From JBCBGF01 sp038526915 (GTDB lineage: Bacteria; Pseudomonadota; Alphaproteobacteria; Rhodobacterales; Rhodobacteraceae), in contig JBCBGF010000012.1 in the NCBI GenBank assembly GCA_038526915.1, positions 26,653 to 90,652 on the forward strand: 64,000 nt of DNA. The letters run 5' to 3'. Below, in pieces: positions 8,449 to 16,704 of the stretch (position 1 is its first letter; each line of letters begins with the position of its first letter). Below the pieces are notes generated by a model. It worked only from the letters and a program-made list of their open reading frames with translations. It made no database searches and had not been told where the DNA came from. The position numbers were made by a program, and so were the translations under genes.

Positions 8449-9609
8449 TCAATCGCGCCCGCCCAACACCGCCTGCACCGCCCGCGCGATCACCCGTTCC
8501 TCATCGGTGGGAACCACCAGAACCCGCACCTCGCCCGTCCCGATATCGCCCGCATTGGCCTCATTCCGACCCGCGTCGATCCTGATCCCCAGATATCCCA
8601 TCCCCTCCGCAATACCCGCACGGACCGGCGCGGCGTTCTCCCCCACGCCACCGCTGAACACCAGCGCATCGATCCCGCCAAGGATCGCCGTCAGCCCGCC
8701 AAGCTCGCGCCGGGCGCTGAGGATGTAGTACTGGATGGCCTCTGCCGCCTCTGGCGCGTCTGAGCCCAGAAGCGTGCGCATATCGCTCGACAGGCCCGAC
8801 AGTCCCAAAAGCCCGCTTTCGCGGTAGAGGAGCGCCGTTAGGTCATTCGCCCCCATCCCGCGCTGGTCCATCAGATAGAGCAGCACCCCTGGATCGATCT
8901 GGCCCGAGCGGGTGCCCATGGGCAGCCCGTCCAGCGCCGAAAACCCCATGGTGGAGGCGATGCTTTTGCCGCCCTGCACCGCACACATCGACGCGCCGTT
9001 GCCCAGGTGTGCCACGACCATGCGCTTGCCGCGAAGATCGGGATACTCGGCTGCAACCGCGCCGGTCACATAGTCATAGCTCAGCCCGTGGAACCCATAG
9101 CGCCGCACCCCCTGATCGTAGAAGTGCCGCGGCAGGGCGAAGGTATCGTTGACCCACGGATGCCCCCGGTGAAACGCGGTATCGAAACAGCCCACCTGAA
9201 CCGCCCCAGGGAAGGCCGTCTGCGCGGCGGTGACCCCGGCCAGATTGTGCGGCTGGTGCAGGGGCGCTAGGGGGGACAGCCCGTTCAGCTCGGCCAGAAC
9301 CGTATCGCTCAGAACCACAGGTGCGGCATAGTCCGGCCCGCCATGGACGATCCGGTGGCCGACACCGGCGATGGTCAGATCGGGCACCTGGCCGTGCAGC
9401 GCCGCGATCACCTGATCCAGCGCCTCCGCCGGCGTCGCGGCGGCCACGGCATCGGTCGTCTTCTGCCCGTCTGCCTTGATCTCCAGCCGCGCGGCGTGGC
9501 CCACGCCGTCGACCTGCCCGCTCAGGATCATCTCAGGGTCATCAGCGGCCTCATAAAGCGCGAACTTCAACGAAGATGAGCCCGCGTTCAGCGTCAGGAT
9601 GCGGCTCAT
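8449..9609 (-). CDS. ackA: Acetate kinase
   Basis: 386 residues. Acetate kinase interconverts acetyl phosphate and acetate with ADP/ATP. Diagnostic sequence: N-terminal ILTLNAGSSSLKFALY, the RIVHGG motif (substrate Arg), FDTAFH, RYGFHGLSYDYV, VVAHLGNGAS, GTRSGQIDPG and VFSGGVGENA. The ATG overlaps the stop of the phosphotransacetylase fusion by 4 bp (ATGA), so the two enzymes are translationally coupled and carry out acetyl-CoA to acetate conversion together. Confidence 0.97.
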   Translation of the reverse strand: MSRILTLNAGSSSLKFALYEAADDPEMILSGQVDGVGHAARLEIKADGQKTTDAVAAATPAEALDQVIAALHGQVPDLTIAGVGHRIVHGGPDYAAPVVLSDTVLAELNGLSPLAPLHQPHNLAGVTAAQTAFPGAVQVGCFDTAFHRGHPWVNDTFALPRHFYDQGVRRYGFHGLSYDYVTGAVAAEYPDLRGKRMVVAHLGNGASMCAVQGGKSIASTMGFSALDGLPMGTRSGQIDPGVLLYLMDQRGMGANDLTALLYRESGLLGLSGLSSDMRTLLGSDAPEAAEAIQYYILSARRELGGLTAILGGIDALVFSGGVGENAAPVRAGIAEGMGYLGIRIDAGRNEANAGDIGTGEVRVLVVPTDEERVIARAVQAVLGGRD

Positions 9610-10952
9610 CCCGGGTGTCCAGCCGCAAACAGCGCCGCCGTCGCGGCTGAGGCCACGCGGGTGCGCGTATCATCAGCGCGGCTTGTCAGGATGATCGGCA
9701 CCTGCGCCCCCAGAACCAGCCCCGCCGCCTCGGCCCCGGCGAGATACATCAACTGTTTGGCGATCATGTTGCCCGCCTCAAGATCGGGGGCCACCAGAAT
9801 ATCCGCCTGCCCCGCCACGGGCGAGGTGATGCCCTTGGTGGCCACCGCCCGCATCGACACCGCGTTGTCAAAGGCCAGCGGCCCGTCCAGAACCCCGCCA
9901 ATGATCTGGCCCCGATCCGCCATCTTGCACAGCGCCGCCGCCTCAACCGTGGAGGCCATGCGGGGCGTGATCGTCTCCACCGCCGACAACAGCGCGACCT
10001 TCGGGGGCGCAATCCCGATTGCGCGTGCCAGATCGATGGCGTTTTGAACGATATCCGCCTTGGTCTGCAGATCCGGCGCGATATTGATCGCGGCATCAGT
10101 GATCAACAGCGGCTTGGGATAGGTCGGCACATCCATCACATAAACATGGCTCATCCGCCGTTCGCTGCGCAGGCCGGTGGACTTGGACACAACCGCCGAC
10201 ATGATCTCATCGGTGTGCAGCGCGCCTTTCATCAACGCCCGCGCCCGCCCCGCCGCCACCAGCGCCACCGCGCGTTCGGCCGAGGCGTGGCTGTGTTCGG
10301 TCTCAACGATCTCAAGCCCAGCGATATCGAGCCCCGCCGCCTCGGCCGCGGCAGAGATGCGCGCGGAAGGCCCCACCAGGATCGGCTCGACCAGCCCCAC
10401 ATCGCGCACCGCCAGCGCACCTTGCAGGCTTTCGGTATCGCAGGGGTGGACGATGGCCGTGGGCAATACCGGCACCGCCTTGGCCGCGGCCAGCAGGTGA
10501 TCGTAGGACCCGCCGCGCTGGTGCATGACCAGATCGGGCATCACCACCCGGGGGCGCTTGATCTTTTTCGTGGGCGCGATCACCTTCGCCTGCCCCGTGA
10601 TCACCGGCTCCCCGTCGGCCGTCATGCACAGACAATTGAGCGTTATGCGGTGTTTCTCGGCATGCTTTTCCGCCACCGTGACCCGCACCGTGACGGTATC
10701 GCCGATGCCCACGGGTTTGAGGAATTTCAGGCTTTGGTCCAGGTAAATCGTGCCCGGCCCGGGCAACTGCGTGCCCAAGACGTTGGAGATCAGCGCCCCG
10801 CCCCACATGCCGTGGGCAATGACCTTGTGGAAGATGTCGCCTTCGGCAAATTCCTGATCCACATGGGCGGGGTTCACATCGCCGGAGACGACGGCGAAGG
10901 CATCGATATCCTGGGCCTTTAGCGTCCGGACAAGCTCGGCAGTATCACCCAC
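9606..10952 (-). CDS. pta: MaoC-like hydratase / phosphate acetyltransferase fusion
   Basis: 448 residues from the GTG at 10952. The N-terminal 140 residues are a MaoC hot-dog domain (FAVVSGDVNPAHVDQEFA, GMWGGALISNVLG) and the remainder is a Pta/Ptb catalytic domain (LMKGALHTDEIM, LLITDAAINIAPDL, GVLDGPLAFDNAVS, LVAPDLEAGNMIAKQL). It is annotated in relatives as bifunctional enoyl-CoA hydratase/phosphate acetyltransferase. Reading in frame beyond the GTG gives FIENRPFDEIA, a segment that related proteins appear to keep, with no ATG, GTG or TTG available; an ATT at 11015 sits 5 nt after a perfect GGGAGG. The true start may therefore be ATT 11015 (469 residues). Operon with ackA. Confidence 0.88.
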   Translation of the reverse strand: MGDTAELVRTLKAQDIDAFAVVSGDVNPAHVDQEFAEGDIFHKVIAHGMWGGALISNVLGTQLPGPGTIYLDQSLKFLKPVGIGDTVTVRVTVAEKHAEKHRITLNCLCMTADGEPVITGQAKVIAPTKKIKRPRVVMPDLVMHQRGGSYDHLLAAAKAVPVLPTAIVHPCDTESLQGALAVRDVGLVEPILVGPSARISAAAEAAGLDIAGLEIVETEHSHASAERAVALVAAGRARALMKGALHTDEIMSAVVSKSTGLRSERRMSHVYVMDVPTYPKPLLITDAAINIAPDLQTKADIVQNAIDLARAIGIAPPKVALLSAVETITPRMASTVEAAALCKMADRGQIIGGVLDGPLAFDNAVSMRAVATKGITSPVAGQADILVAPDLEAGNMIAKQLMYLAGAEAAGLVLGAQVPIILTSRADDTRTRVASAATAALFAAGHPG

Positions 10953-11186
10953 CGCGATCTCATCAAAGGGGCGGTTTTCGATAAAGCCGAGGGCGTGGTC
11001 ATGATCAGAGGAAATGGTGGCCTCCCGGGCGTTGGGTGTGCATGCAGCGCGTCATCCACCTCAGGATGGGCCAGGCCCTTTTGGCATGGCAATCCGCAGC
11101 ACTCCACCCGCGACATTCGGCGCGGCCTGAGGGGACAAGTGCCCAATGCTTTGGCAAGGGCTGCAACGACCCGGCCACAGGCCCGC

Positions 11187-11660
11187 TTACTCCAGACGTT
11201 TGACCATGAGAGCCCGACGCAGCGACACACCTGCGCGGTCAACTTCCTCCGCGGAAACGACCTCCCACCCCTGCCGCTCAAAGAACGGCTGCGCGACAAG
11301 GCTCGCATGGGTGGTCAGTTGCGGGCAGCCGGCCTCCCGCGCCACCCCCTCGACCTCACAATAAAGCGCATGGCCCACCCCGTGCCCCATCACCTCGGGC
11401 GCGACAAAGGCCAGGTCGATATACCCCGTCTCGGTCGCCATCGTCATGAAGCCCGCAGGCTGGCCATCGATGTCAGCGACCACAGTCACCTGTCCCTCCA
11501 GCCGCAGCGACCATTCCGCACCGTCGGGCGCACGCGGGGCCCATGCCGCCCGCTCCGTCGCGCCATAGGCGCCGGCAGCGCCTTCATGGACGGCGCGATA
11601 GAAGATCTGGCCCAAAGCGGTGGCATCGCCCGCGCGATACCGGCGCAGGGTCGGTGTCAC
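11187..11660 (-). CDS. GNAT-family N-acetyltransferase
   Basis: 157 residues with a GNAT fold: N-terminal RRYRAGDATALGQIFYRAVHEGA, beta-4/5 region IDLAFVAPEVMGHGVGHALYCEVEGVARE (the acetyl-CoA pyrophosphate loop, a relaxed Q/RxxGxG/A) and C-terminal ASLVAQPFFERQGWEVV. Such proteins acetylate small molecules or protein N-termini; the substrate is unknown. Its ATG overlaps the metZ stop by 4 bp, so it is the second gene of the riboswitch-controlled metZ transcript. Confidence 0.88.
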   Translation of the reverse strand: MTPTLRRYRAGDATALGQIFYRAVHEGAAGAYGATERAAWAPRAPDGAEWSLRLEGQVTVVADIDGQPAGFMTMATETGYIDLAFVAPEVMGHGVGHALYCEVEGVAREAGCPQLTTHASLVAQPFFERQGWEVVSAEEVDRAGVSLRRALMVKRLE

Positions 11661-12838
11661 ACCGCGTCCAAAGCGTGCCGGATATCGGTCAAGAGATCGC
11701 CCGCGTCCTCGATCCCCACGCTGAGGCGCACCAGCCCCGGCGTGATCCCCAGCATGTCCTTCTGATCGTCCGACAACCGTTGATGCGTGGTGGTCGCGGG
11801 GTGGGTAATGATGCTTTTGGCATCGCCCAAATTGTTGGAAATCGTGATGATTTTCAACGCGTTGAGAAACTTGAACGCCGCCGCCTGCCCGCCTGCGATC
11901 TCCAGCGAGACCACCGTCCCGCCCGATCCCATCTGCGCCTGCGCCACCGCCTGTCCGGGATGGGAGGCGAGCCAGGGATAGATGACCTTTGTGAGCCGGT
12001 TGTCACCCTCCAACGCCTCCGCCAGCTTCAGCGCCCCATCCGCCTGCGCCCGCACACGCAGATCCAGCGTTTCCATACCCTTTAGCATGATCCAGGCCGT
12101 GAACGGGCTCATCGCGCCGCCGGTGTGCTTGAGATAGGGCTCCACCGTTTTGCGAATGAACTCCCGCGTCCCAAGGATCACGCCGCCCAACGCGCGGCCC
12201 TGCCCGTCGATATGCTTGGTGGTGGAGTAGACGACCACATCGGCCCCCATCTCCAGCGCCTTGGAGAAAATCGGCGTGGCAAAGACATTGTCGACCACCA
12301 CCGTCGCGCCGACCTTGTGCGCGAGTGCGGAGACCGCTTTGAGATCAATCACTTCCAGCGTCGGGTTGGACACCGTCTCCAAGAACACCGCGCGTGTGTC
12401 GGGCCGGATCGCCCCCTCCCACGCGGCCATGTCTGTGCCATCGACAAAGGTCACCTCTACGCCGTAGCGCGTCAGCACCTCTTCGAGGATGTAGAGGCAC
12501 GAGCCAAACAGCGCCCGCGCCGAGACCACATGATCACCTGCTTTCAGCATCGAGGTCAGCGCACCGTTCACCGCCGCCATGCCAGACGCGGTGGCAAACC
12601 CATCTTCCGCCCCTTCCAGCGCGGCGATGCGTTCCTCGAACATCCGGACCGTTGGGTTGCCATAGCGGGCATAGATGAACTCATCCTCGCCGGCCTCTAG
12701 GAACCGCGCCTCGGCGGCCTCGGCGCTGTCATAGACGAAGCCTTGTGTCAGAAAGATCGCCTCTGACACCTCGCCATACTGGCTGCGGCGGGTGCCGGAA
12801 TGCACAAGTTTCGTTCGGGTGTTCCAATCGTCGGCCAT
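11657..12838 (-). CDS. metZ: O-succinylhomoserine sulfhydrylase
   Basis: 393 residues from ATG 12838 (MADDWNTRTKLVHSGTRRSQYGE); GGAGG lies 5 nt upstream, and a longer frame upstream would read through the riboswitch. Cys/Met-metabolism PLP enzyme: FATASGMAAVNGAL, SNPTLEVIDL, VVVDNVFATP and the PLP-lysine site VVYSTTKHIDGQGR. MetZ condenses O-succinylhomoserine with sulfide to give homocysteine for methionine synthesis. The upstream SAM-II riboswitch and terminator strongly support this role over cystathionine gamma-synthase. A GNAT gene follows with a 4-bp overlap. Confidence 0.95.
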   Translation of the reverse strand: MADDWNTRTKLVHSGTRRSQYGEVSEAIFLTQGFVYDSAEAAEARFLEAGEDEFIYARYGNPTVRMFEERIAALEGAEDGFATASGMAAVNGALTSMLKAGDHVVSARALFGSCLYILEEVLTRYGVEVTFVDGTDMAAWEGAIRPDTRAVFLETVSNPTLEVIDLKAVSALAHKVGATVVVDNVFATPIFSKALEMGADVVVYSTTKHIDGQGRALGGVILGTREFIRKTVEPYLKHTGGAMSPFTAWIMLKGMETLDLRVRAQADGALKLAEALEGDNRLTKVIYPWLASHPGQAVAQAQMGSGGTVVSLEIAGGQAAAFKFLNALKIITISNNLGDAKSIITHPATTTHQRLSDDQKDMLGITPGLVRLSVGIEDAGDLLTDIRHALDAV

Positions 12839-12850
12839 CGCCGCCTCCAA

Positions 12851-12881
12851 CAAAAAGCCCCCGGTCGCGAGCGTCGGGGGC
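12851..12881 (-). terminator. Intrinsic terminator of the metZ leader
   Basis: On the minus strand GCCCCCG and CGGGGGC form a 7-bp GC-only stem closing an 11-nt loop, directly followed by CTTTTTG. It lies between the SAM-II aptamer and the metZ ribosome-binding site (GGAGG at about 12844-12848). The position suggests premature termination when SAM is bound, although SAM-II elements more often act on translation, so both levels are possible. Confidence 0.8.
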
Positions 12882-12892
12882 CGTCTGTCCCT

Positions 12893-12952
12893 GACCTCTT
12901 TAGCGGCATGTTTAACGTGGCCCGCAATCCGGTGAACAAATCGCCACGAAAA
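12893..12952 (-). promoter_or_regulatory. SAM-II riboswitch (metZ leader)
   Basis: The minus strand carries the conserved SAM-II blocks in order: CGTGGCGATTTG, then CCGGATTGCGGGCCACGTTAA, then GCTAAAGAGG. CGTGG and CCACG form P1, and the downstream purine-rich GCTAAAGAGG strand closes the pseudoknot. SAM-II aptamers are typical of alphaproteobacteria upstream of metA, metZ or metX. The aptamer lies about 55 nt before the metZ ATG, with a terminator hairpin between. Confidence 0.88.
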
Positions 12953-12954
12953 TG

Positions 12955-12983
12955 GGCTTACGCCGGAGGACAAAGACGGTCAA
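12955..12983 (-). promoter_or_regulatory. Putative sigma-70 promoter of metZ
   Basis: Minus strand TTGACC (12978-12983) and TAAGCC (12955-12960) are separated by 17 bp. The -35 is good and the -10 weak. The predicted start falls at about 12948, at the first base of riboswitch P1. This is inference from spacing only. Confidence 0.4.
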
Positions 12984-13071
12984 GCACCGTCACAGGCCTG
13001 TAACACGCGCTTCATGTCGCTGTCGTATGCCCGTCCTATAGGGCGCCCACAACATCTAGTGGTGGTGCGCG

Positions 13072-13980
13072 ATGCCCGTCATTGAGATCAATGCGATAGA
13101 CGATTGTGCGACCGGCCCGGGCCTGGCCGCGTTGTCCACAGCCATGCGCGACTTATCCCCAGGCGCGCCGGTCGTGGTGCTGGTCCACGGCTACAAGTAT
13201 TCGCCGCTTCACCCGCACGCCAATCCCCACGACCTGCTGTTTTCGCTGAGCCCCAAACGGGGTGGGCGGACGCTCTCCTGGCCCCGCCATCTGGGCTTTG
13301 GCCGGGGCACGCGGGACGAGGGGCTCTGCATCGCCTTCGGCTGGCACGCGCGCGACACGATCTGGCACGCCGCCTCCGCCGCGCACCGGGCGGGCGCGGT
13401 GCTGGCCCGCGTGATCGGAGAGTTGCGCAACCAGCACCCGGGTCCCGTCGACATCTTCGCCCACAGCCTCGGCGCCCGCGTCGCGCTGTCCTGCCTGCCC
13501 ACGCTGCAATCCGGCGACATCGGCCGGATGATCCTCTTGTCAGGGGCCGAATTCCGCACCCCCGCCCGCACCGCGCTTCACACGCCCGCAGGCCGCAGCG
13601 CTGAGATCGTGAACGTGATCAGCCGTGAAAATGACCTGTTCGACTTGATGTTTGAACGTCTGATGCAGCCGCCCACGCGCTTTGACACGGCCATCGGCAC
13701 CGGCCTGCCCGACGCGCCCCCGGCATGGCGCGACCTGCAGATTGACGCGGAGGCCACGCGCAACACCCTGAAATCCCTGGGCTTCCACATCCCCCCGCCC
13801 GCGCGCCGGTTCTGCCACTGGTCGGGTTACCTGCGCCCCGGGCTCTTCGCGCTCTACACCGCGATCCTGCGCGACCGGATGCCTTTGTCGGCCCTGCCCG
13901 CGGCCCCACCTGCACAGCTGCCCCGGCTGATCCCCAAGGCGCGCGCCCCCTTGCCCCCGCTGCGGCGCGTGTCATCTTAG
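13072..13980 (+). CDS. Alpha/beta hydrolase
   Basis: 302 residues. The alpha/beta-hydrolase core is visible: APVVVLVHGYKYSP (oxyanion HG), the nucleophile elbow DIFAHSLGARVAL (AHSLG, Ser), and late His candidates in the FHIPPPARRFCHWSGYL region. The C-terminus (last 40 residues) is rich in Pro and Ala. No signal peptide, so it is probably a cytoplasmic esterase- or lipase-like enzyme of unknown substrate. It diverges from metZ; the 27-bp gap before the GST gene suggests co-transcription with it. Confidence 0.8.
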   Translation: MPVIEINAIDDCATGPGLAALSTAMRDLSPGAPVVVLVHGYKYSPLHPHANPHDLLFSLSPKRGGRTLSWPRHLGFGRGTRDEGLCIAFGWHARDTIWHAASAAHRAGAVLARVIGELRNQHPGPVDIFAHSLGARVALSCLPTLQSGDIGRMILLSGAEFRTPARTALHTPAGRSAEIVNVISRENDLFDLMFERLMQPPTRFDTAIGTGLPDAPPAWRDLQIDAEATRNTLKSLGFHIPPPARRFCHWSGYLRPGLFALYTAILRDRMPLSALPAAPPAQLPRLIPKARAPLPPLRRVSS

Positions 13981-14006
13981 GCGGGCAACCCCAGGAAGGA
14001 TCGCCC

Positions 14007-14732
14007 ATGCCCGCCCCCATCGACCTCTACTATTGGCCCACGCCCAACGGCTGGAAAATCTCCATCGCGCTGGAAGAGATGGGCCTGCCCTACACCACCC
14101 ATTTCATCGATATCGGCAAGGGCGACCAGTTCGAACCCGATTTCCTCAAGATCGCCCCCAACAACCGCATGCCCGCGATCACCGACCCCGAGGGGCCCGA
14201 TGGCGATCCGATCTCGATCTTCGAATCCGGCGCAATCCTGCAATACCTCGCCCGCAAGACAGGCCAGTTCTGCGGCGAGACCGAGCGTCAGCGCATTGCC
14301 GTCGACCAATGGCTGATGTGGCAGATGGGCGGTGTGGGCCCGATGGCGGGACAGGCGCATCACTTCCTGAAATACGCCCCCACGATGGAACCGCCGCAGG
14401 TTCTGCCCTACGCGCAGGACCGGTACCGCAATGAGGTGGGGCGGCTGTATCGGGTGTTGAATGACCAATTGGCCGAGAACGAATACGTCGCGGGTGATTT
14501 CTATTCGATTGCGGACATGTCGCTTTGGGGCTGGTGCCGGGGCTGGGAAGGGCAGCAGCAGACCTTGGACGACAAGCCGCATTTCGCACGGTGGCTGGAG
14601 GCCGTGGGCGCGCGTCCGGGTGTGCAGGCGGGGTTTGCGGTGGGGCAAGAGCTGCGGGACCGGAAGAGGACGCGGGAAGAGGAGTTGGCGGCGCAGAAGG
14701 TGATGTTTGGGCAAGAGAGGCCCGGTGGGTGA
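14007..14732 (+). CDS. Glutathione S-transferase / disulfide-bond oxidoreductase (YfcG/YghU type)
   Basis: 241 residues. The N-terminal thioredoxin-like domain has YYWPTPNGWKISIALEEMGL with the PNG-KI active-site region of YfcG/Ure2p-like proteins, the cis-proline segment NNRMPAI and the glutathione gamma-Glu contact IFESGAILQYLA. The C-terminal helical domain contains SIADMSLWGWCRGWE. Relatives have glutathione-dependent disulfide reductase activity. The last 25 residues are highly charged (RKRTREEELAAQ). Confidence 0.9.
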   Translation: MPAPIDLYYWPTPNGWKISIALEEMGLPYTTHFIDIGKGDQFEPDFLKIAPNNRMPAITDPEGPDGDPISIFESGAILQYLARKTGQFCGETERQRIAVDQWLMWQMGGVGPMAGQAHHFLKYAPTMEPPQVLPYAQDRYRNEVGRLYRVLNDQLAENEYVAGDFYSIADMSLWGWCRGWEGQQQTLDDKPHFARWLEAVGARPGVQAGFAVGQELRDRKRTREEELAAQKVMFGQERPGG

Positions 14733-14810
14733 GGGGTTTCACAGGTCGCTGCTTTGACCAGGGGTTTTAAAGATTTTGTCCATGTCGTCAGACCGTAGAT
14801 ATTAGCCTTC

Positions 14811-15101
14811 ATGAAAAGACCAGCGTTAAGTGGGACTCTTGGCGACGTATTCCAGGTATTAGGCCAAGGGACAGTTTTGATGGTCGAAAACTGCACCGGT
14901 GAAATGCCGTCGACGGCAGAGGTACGTGTGGGCAGTTTTACATCAATGATCGTAAGTTTTGATTTTCCGAGGAAGACTATCCGCAAGAATGAAAGCCCGT
15001 TTGAATTGGACTTTTCGACCATCGGTTTGCTGGTCAAGGAAGATGTTAGGGAAATGCTTCTGGAAATGAGGGGGCAGCCCGTCGAGGTGTATGAAGTCTA
15101 A
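14811..15101 (+). CDS. Hypothetical protein, orphan
   Basis: 96 residues, not recognised. Two beta-rich stretches (VFQVLGQGTVLMVENC, SMIVSFDFPRKTI) and a C-terminal KEDVREMLLEMRGQPVEVYEV. Codon use is visibly richer in A and T than in neighbouring genes, and the gene begins an AT-richer island that ends near 16326, suggesting recent transfer. Its size and context fit orphan immunity proteins of polymorphic-toxin systems, but no toxin is nearby. No hydrophobic segment long enough for membrane insertion. Confidence 0.6.
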   Translation: MKRPALSGTLGDVFQVLGQGTVLMVENCTGEMPSTAEVRVGSFTSMIVSFDFPRKTIRKNESPFELDFSTIGLLVKEDVREMLLEMRGQPVEVYEV

Positions 15102-15257
15102 GTGGTGATAAAGGGCTTTCTTGACTGCCGCATGTTTGGGGTGGTCCCGATACTTGCCACGTTGCTGCGGGAAACCCGGGCTTGGTCGAGCGTCTAGTTG
15201 CCGGAGGATGGCGACTGAGCAGCAACGAATGTGCGGTGCGTTCAACACCCCGGGGAG

Positions 15258-15427
15258 CGGAATCAAGGGGCGTAGCCCCGCCGCGACAGCGCCTGCCCGT
15301 CCCGGCGGGCTGGCGCTTTGGCTGGGCTGGGTGCGGCGGCGATATGGAAGATGACCTTGGCTGCCATAAAGCTCTGCAGGCCCGAGGTCAGGATGCGCCA
15401 CCCCACGGCCAGGCGCTCTCGCGGCTT
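15258..15427 (-). repeat. MITE-like intergenic repeat, copy B
   Basis: About 170 bp, the inverted counterpart of 4265-4426, sharing end sequences and core. Its own ends are again inverted repeats (CCGCGASAGCGCCTGSCCGT), but with a different sequence from those of copy A, so the two arms have changed together. It fills most of the gene-free gap 15102-15520. It appears to have landed just upstream of the orphan gene at 15521, supplying spurious in-frame sequence to it. Confidence 0.75.
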
Positions 15428-15520
15428 AGCACTGTTGGCGGTGGCGATCTGCGCGTCCTCAGGTGGTGCTGCGCGGTTTGCTATGCGGACTTTTCTGCCG
15501 CTTCTACCTTTGATAGGTTT

Positions 15521-15880
15521 ATGGAGCAAAGCCACTACATCTGCTCAGCTTTCGGCCTGAAAATCGACTGGAACACCATGGCATTCGATATGTACGCAGG
15601 CGATCTCCGCTTGAGCATTAATCACTCCGAAGAGTACATTCTGCAATCGGCGTATCAAGAACCTGAAAAATACCCTGAACTTTCAAAGATCTGGGAAGAG
15701 TTCTATGGAGGACCCGTCATCGATCACGACCGATCTAATCGCATAGTCCACGAGCTTATCGCTTTGCTTGCAACTTCGGATAATCGTGATCCGGCGCTAT
15801 CTCACAGCATACAAAGGTTTCTGCCTTTCTTCAGCATGGCATACACACGCTCGCTGACTATTCAGTGCAAAAGCGACTAG
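15521..15880 (+). CDS. Hypothetical protein, orphan
   Basis: 119 residues from ATG 15521 (MEQSHYICSAFGLKIDWN). The frame is open further upstream, but that part runs through the repeat element, so the shorter form is preferred; the gene may also be the 3' remnant of a longer one cut by the repeat. Acidic, with aromatic-rich segments (KIWEEFYGGPVIDHDRSNRIVHELIALLA). Not recognised. Base composition is AT-richer than the chromosome average here. Confidence 0.5.
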   Translation: MEQSHYICSAFGLKIDWNTMAFDMYAGDLRLSINHSEEYILQSAYQEPEKYPELSKIWEEFYGGPVIDHDRSNRIVHELIALLATSDNRDPALSHSIQRFLPFFSMAYTRSLTIQCKSD

Positions 15881-16326
15881 CGTCTGTTAACTGTGGAGAC
15901 CGTTCTTTGAAGCTCAAGGCGCTTTTCGGAAAAGACAAAAGCTTTGAAGAGGCCTTCGGTCGTTGGCTTGATTCAGCATTGTCCGTCCCCATTCCTGCAG
16001 AAGTCGTAAGCTTCTCATTTAATTTGGTCGAGTTGCCTACGTTCAATGCCGCCGATCCGAGGTTTGGAGTTGAGCTAATAGGCGCGACTTCGTTTTCTAA
16101 AGAGGATTCAGATTGGGCTTGTGATGACGCGTTTAAGGCAGCACCCGCAGTGTTGGAAATTCCGGTATCCTTTTCTGGAGACGCTTGGGACGAATGCCTT
16201 CGACGAATGCACACGCTGATCACAAGATATCTGACCTGTGGTTCCGCTGGAGCAGATAAGCTCAACTCCGCCGTTGGTGTTGGAATTGGGTTTGTTGATG
16301 GAGACTTGCATCTAGTTAGGAGCTAG
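15865..16326 (+). CDS. Hypothetical protein, immunity-like
   Basis: 153 residues from GTG 15865, overlapping the previous gene by 16 bp. Alternating beta strands and an acidic character (FGVELIGATSFSKEDSDWACDDAF) with WLDSALSVPIPAEVVSFSFNLVELP, a pattern seen in small orphan immunity proteins of polymorphic toxins, though no specific family is recognised. The ribosome site is weak, so translation is probably coupled to the upstream gene. Last gene of the AT-richer island. Confidence 0.55.
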   Translation: MQKRLASVNCGDRSLKLKALFGKDKSFEEAFGRWLDSALSVPIPAEVVSFSFNLVELPTFNAADPRFGVELIGATSFSKEDSDWACDDAFKAAPAVLEIPVSFSGDAWDECLRRMHTLITRYLTCGSAGADKLNSAVGVGIGFVDGDLHLVRS

Positions 16327-16704
16327 CTCTCAAGGACTGATAAGTGTTAGCGCCAGCCTCCAATCGGCTACCCCATAGCTCCACTCCCCCCAAACCACGC
16401 AACGCACGCCCCAGTCACCTCTTATTCGCCCCTACGCCCTAAAACCCCACGCCGAGGCCTCAAGACGACCAGGAGACCGGCTGCCAGAGCCCCAAAAGGG
16501 TCCGCGTGGCGGTCCGTTGTTCGCAAGACGACGCGGGCATGCGCAGATAGGATTTTCGGGGGAAACCCCGACGGTTTTCCGCCCCGGCGGCGCCGCCAAT
16601 TATCCCAAAGGGCCTGAGGCCCGGTGGCGATCAGAGTGAGAGAGACAGTGGAACGCTACGGCAGCAGGCCGGTGGCGGGTTTTGGCATGCGCTGAACGCG
16701 GCCC
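16327..16704. other. Gene-free stretch with GC-rich inverted repeats
   Basis: 378 bp without a convincing gene. The first 110 bp are C-rich. From about 16480 the sequence becomes structured: GGCGGCGCCGCC (16586-16597) is self-complementary, and GGGCCTGAGGCCC (about 16610-16622) forms a perfect hairpin. A small RNA is possible, but no known RNA family (SRP RNA, tmRNA, 6S) was recognised. Confidence 0.35.

Noticed and set aside
16480..16700. 6S, SRP or tmRNA gene
   Set aside because: None of the conserved cores of these RNAs could be recognised.
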